From Spironucleus salmonicida (lineage: Eukaryota > Fornicata > Diplomonadida > Hexamitidae), in assembly GCA_000497125.2 (NCBI GenBank), contig CM035316.1:1614001-1678000 (forward strand): 64,000 nt of DNA, read 5' to 3'. Positions 62,783 through 64,000 of this stretch are shown here, in pieces (the first letter of the stretch is position 1; each line of letters starts with the position of its first letter). Made by a program: the position numbers and the translations under genes. Below the pieces are notes generated by a model. The model worked only from the letters and a program-made list of their open reading frames with translations. It searched no databases and was not told the DNA's origin.

Positions 62783-64000
62783 TCATTTGAGCCTCATTGG
62801 ACCATAATATATATCGCTTGTTTAATAACCTCCTGGATCAGCTTATAATAAAATCCAACTATTAAGTTCTTCCTCAAATACACGAACTGTTGGTATTCTG
62901 CCTGCTTATATAGAAGAAGCTTCTTCTTCTGCTGCTCTTATCGCAGCAAAAGTTCTACTTAATACATTTCGAGCACCTTCTGTTATTTACGATTCTGTTT
63001 ATTCCTTAATAGCGTAATAGCCACAGCCAATTGCTTCTGATATAACTTTTAGCACTTACAGTCGTTATACTCTGCTTTAACTTTTATTAAAATATCCTAG
63101 TAGATTTTCCACAATATCACGACCAACTAAACAGCCAGCTGAACATCTACTGCTCATACGTAAGCAAAAAGATCCAATCCACTCTTCACCTGTTGAATAT
63201 GGGACGGTAGTCAATGGACCTAGCTCCGGGGCAGCTTATTAAGTAGGATCATGATTTGAAGATTCATCAGTGGTATAGCTGCTTATACGCTTATAAGAAT
63301 TAATACAAGTCTTTTCTAACGCAGGTTAAAAACTAGCATCAATAAAAATATCACCTTATTTGTAACTATCCTTTGTATATCTTAATTATTCGATTATAGG
63401 TTGAAATTCATCTTTTTATCTGTTAACTCTTGTACAGGTACATGATCCTCCCAAGTAGCAAAACTAACAGTCGTATAATATATGAAATTAATTTTCCACA
63501 ACCTGATGCGTATTTCTATATGCATCCCGAATTAACCAATCCAGTGAAGGACTTATTGATAAACAAGACAAAGAATGCATAGACTTGCTCAAAATTTAGT
63601 CTCCTGGACGTGCTAAGATAAGTAAAAATTCAGGATCAATATATGACATGAAAAACGTATTTTAATCGTAAGATGGGATATGAGACATAAAAAGCCCTCT
63701 AAGCGAAAATAACACACTTTCACGTAATTCTGGATAACTATCAGCCATTTACAAGAAAAATGTTATTATAATGCTAAAATCAAATCTACATATGCTGCAA
63801 TCACAATTAATAACCTATTCAGTATGGTCAAATACCTTGAGCATTATGTGGATTTTCTCATAATCTAAGCTAACACATAAAAACCCAAGTAGATAAACAA
63901 TACTTTAGCGTACATATCCAGAATTATTAATATTTTGTAAAATTGCTTTAAAAGTTTCAAAAGCTTTCAAATACACCTCCTCATTACGTGTAAATGTACT
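62783..64000 (-). CDS. 5'-truncated helical protein, unknown
   Basis: The frame runs from the window end to TGA at 62785-62783, about 405 codons, with the start outside. It is unrecognised. It is mostly helix pairs (LKAFETFKAILQNINNSGYVRQ, ELRESVLFSLRGLFMSH) and has a Cys-rich patch (CDCSICRFDF and CQFCYLGGSCTCTR), possibly metal-binding. The C-terminal part is Ala/Glu-rich (TFAAIRAAEEEASS). The opposite strand holds a 161-codon frame at 62769-63254, rejected as a shadow because this frame stays open for the whole 1.2 kb. Stretch 62503-62782 shows no gene. Confidence 0.65.

Noticed and set aside
62769-63254. A 161-codon plus-strand frame with Ser/Pro-rich product
   Set aside because: The minus-strand frame covering it stays open for 1.2 kb to the window edge and has better protein composition. 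The plus frame is its mirror image.

Overview
The window is protein-coding nuclear DNA from a eukaryote that reads TAA and TAG as glutamine and uses only TGA as a stop. With the standard code the genes break into fragments. With TAR=Gln they become about 47 long frames that each end at TGA. The code is seen directly at conserved glutamines: the PCNA-binding box of FEN1 starts at a TAA, the GDQQAAL motif of glycerol kinase has TAA TAA, and the AQSFAKN active site of aspartate aminotransferase has TAA. No gene needs an intron to be read. Intergenic gaps are usually 35-130 bp. In 21 of the 47 genes the stop reads AG|TGA, resembling the Giardia-type AGTRAA polyadenylation signal. This combination best fits a hexamitid diplomonad (Hexamita, Trepomonas or Spironucleus relatives). 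That is inference; a ciliate macronucleus or an oxymonad also uses this code, but those usually have introns or other spacing.

Layout. 1-10.5 kb: a 5'-truncated Gln-rich protein, FEN1, two small genes, an SPX-EXS phosphate exporter (XPR1/SYG1), a REEP/HVA22 protein, CDP-diacylglycerol synthase, glycerol kinase and a WD40 protein resembling Rrp9. 10.5-22.9 kb: a 20S proteasome alpha subunit, several unrecognised helical or coiled-coil proteins, a jouberin (AHI1)-like protein, MPP10 and a leucine-rich-repeat protein. 22.9-35 kb: a type I membrane protein, a PI4-kinase, a NEMF/Rqc2 ribosome quality-control factor, BUB3 and Gln-rich proteins. 35-42.7 kb: a beta-rich protein, a coiled-coil protein with an identical 429-bp tandem repeat, an unresolved AT-rich stretch (38.7-39.9 kb), small genes and a RING protein. 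42.9-52.3 kb: a large BEACH-WD40 protein and a helical-repeat protein. 52.4-64 kb: small unknown genes, aspartate aminotransferase, a TRAPPC13-like protein, a CDKL-like kinase, a prefoldin-like protein, MOB1, a degenerate Rab-like protein, a long-chain acyl-CoA synthetase and a 5'-truncated gene.

How the genes relate. There are no operons; strands alternate freely. The content is housekeeping: replication (FEN1), U3 snoRNP/ribosome biogenesis (MPP10, possible Rrp9), ribosome quality control (NEMF), protein turnover (proteasome, RING), mitosis and signalling (BUB3, MOB1, CDKL, PI4K), lipid metabolism (CDP-DAG synthase, ACSL, glycerol kinase), phosphate export and membrane traffic (BEACH, TRAPPC13-like, REEP), plus ciliary candidates (AHI1-like, CDKL). 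In 12 of 15 convergent pairs the stop codons lie 0-17 bp apart, so their mRNAs almost certainly overlap. Base composition is strongly AT-rich except for three GC-rich islands: FEN1, the 429-bp repeat, and the 3' end of the BEACH gene. I saw no tRNA, rRNA, transposon or CRISPR.
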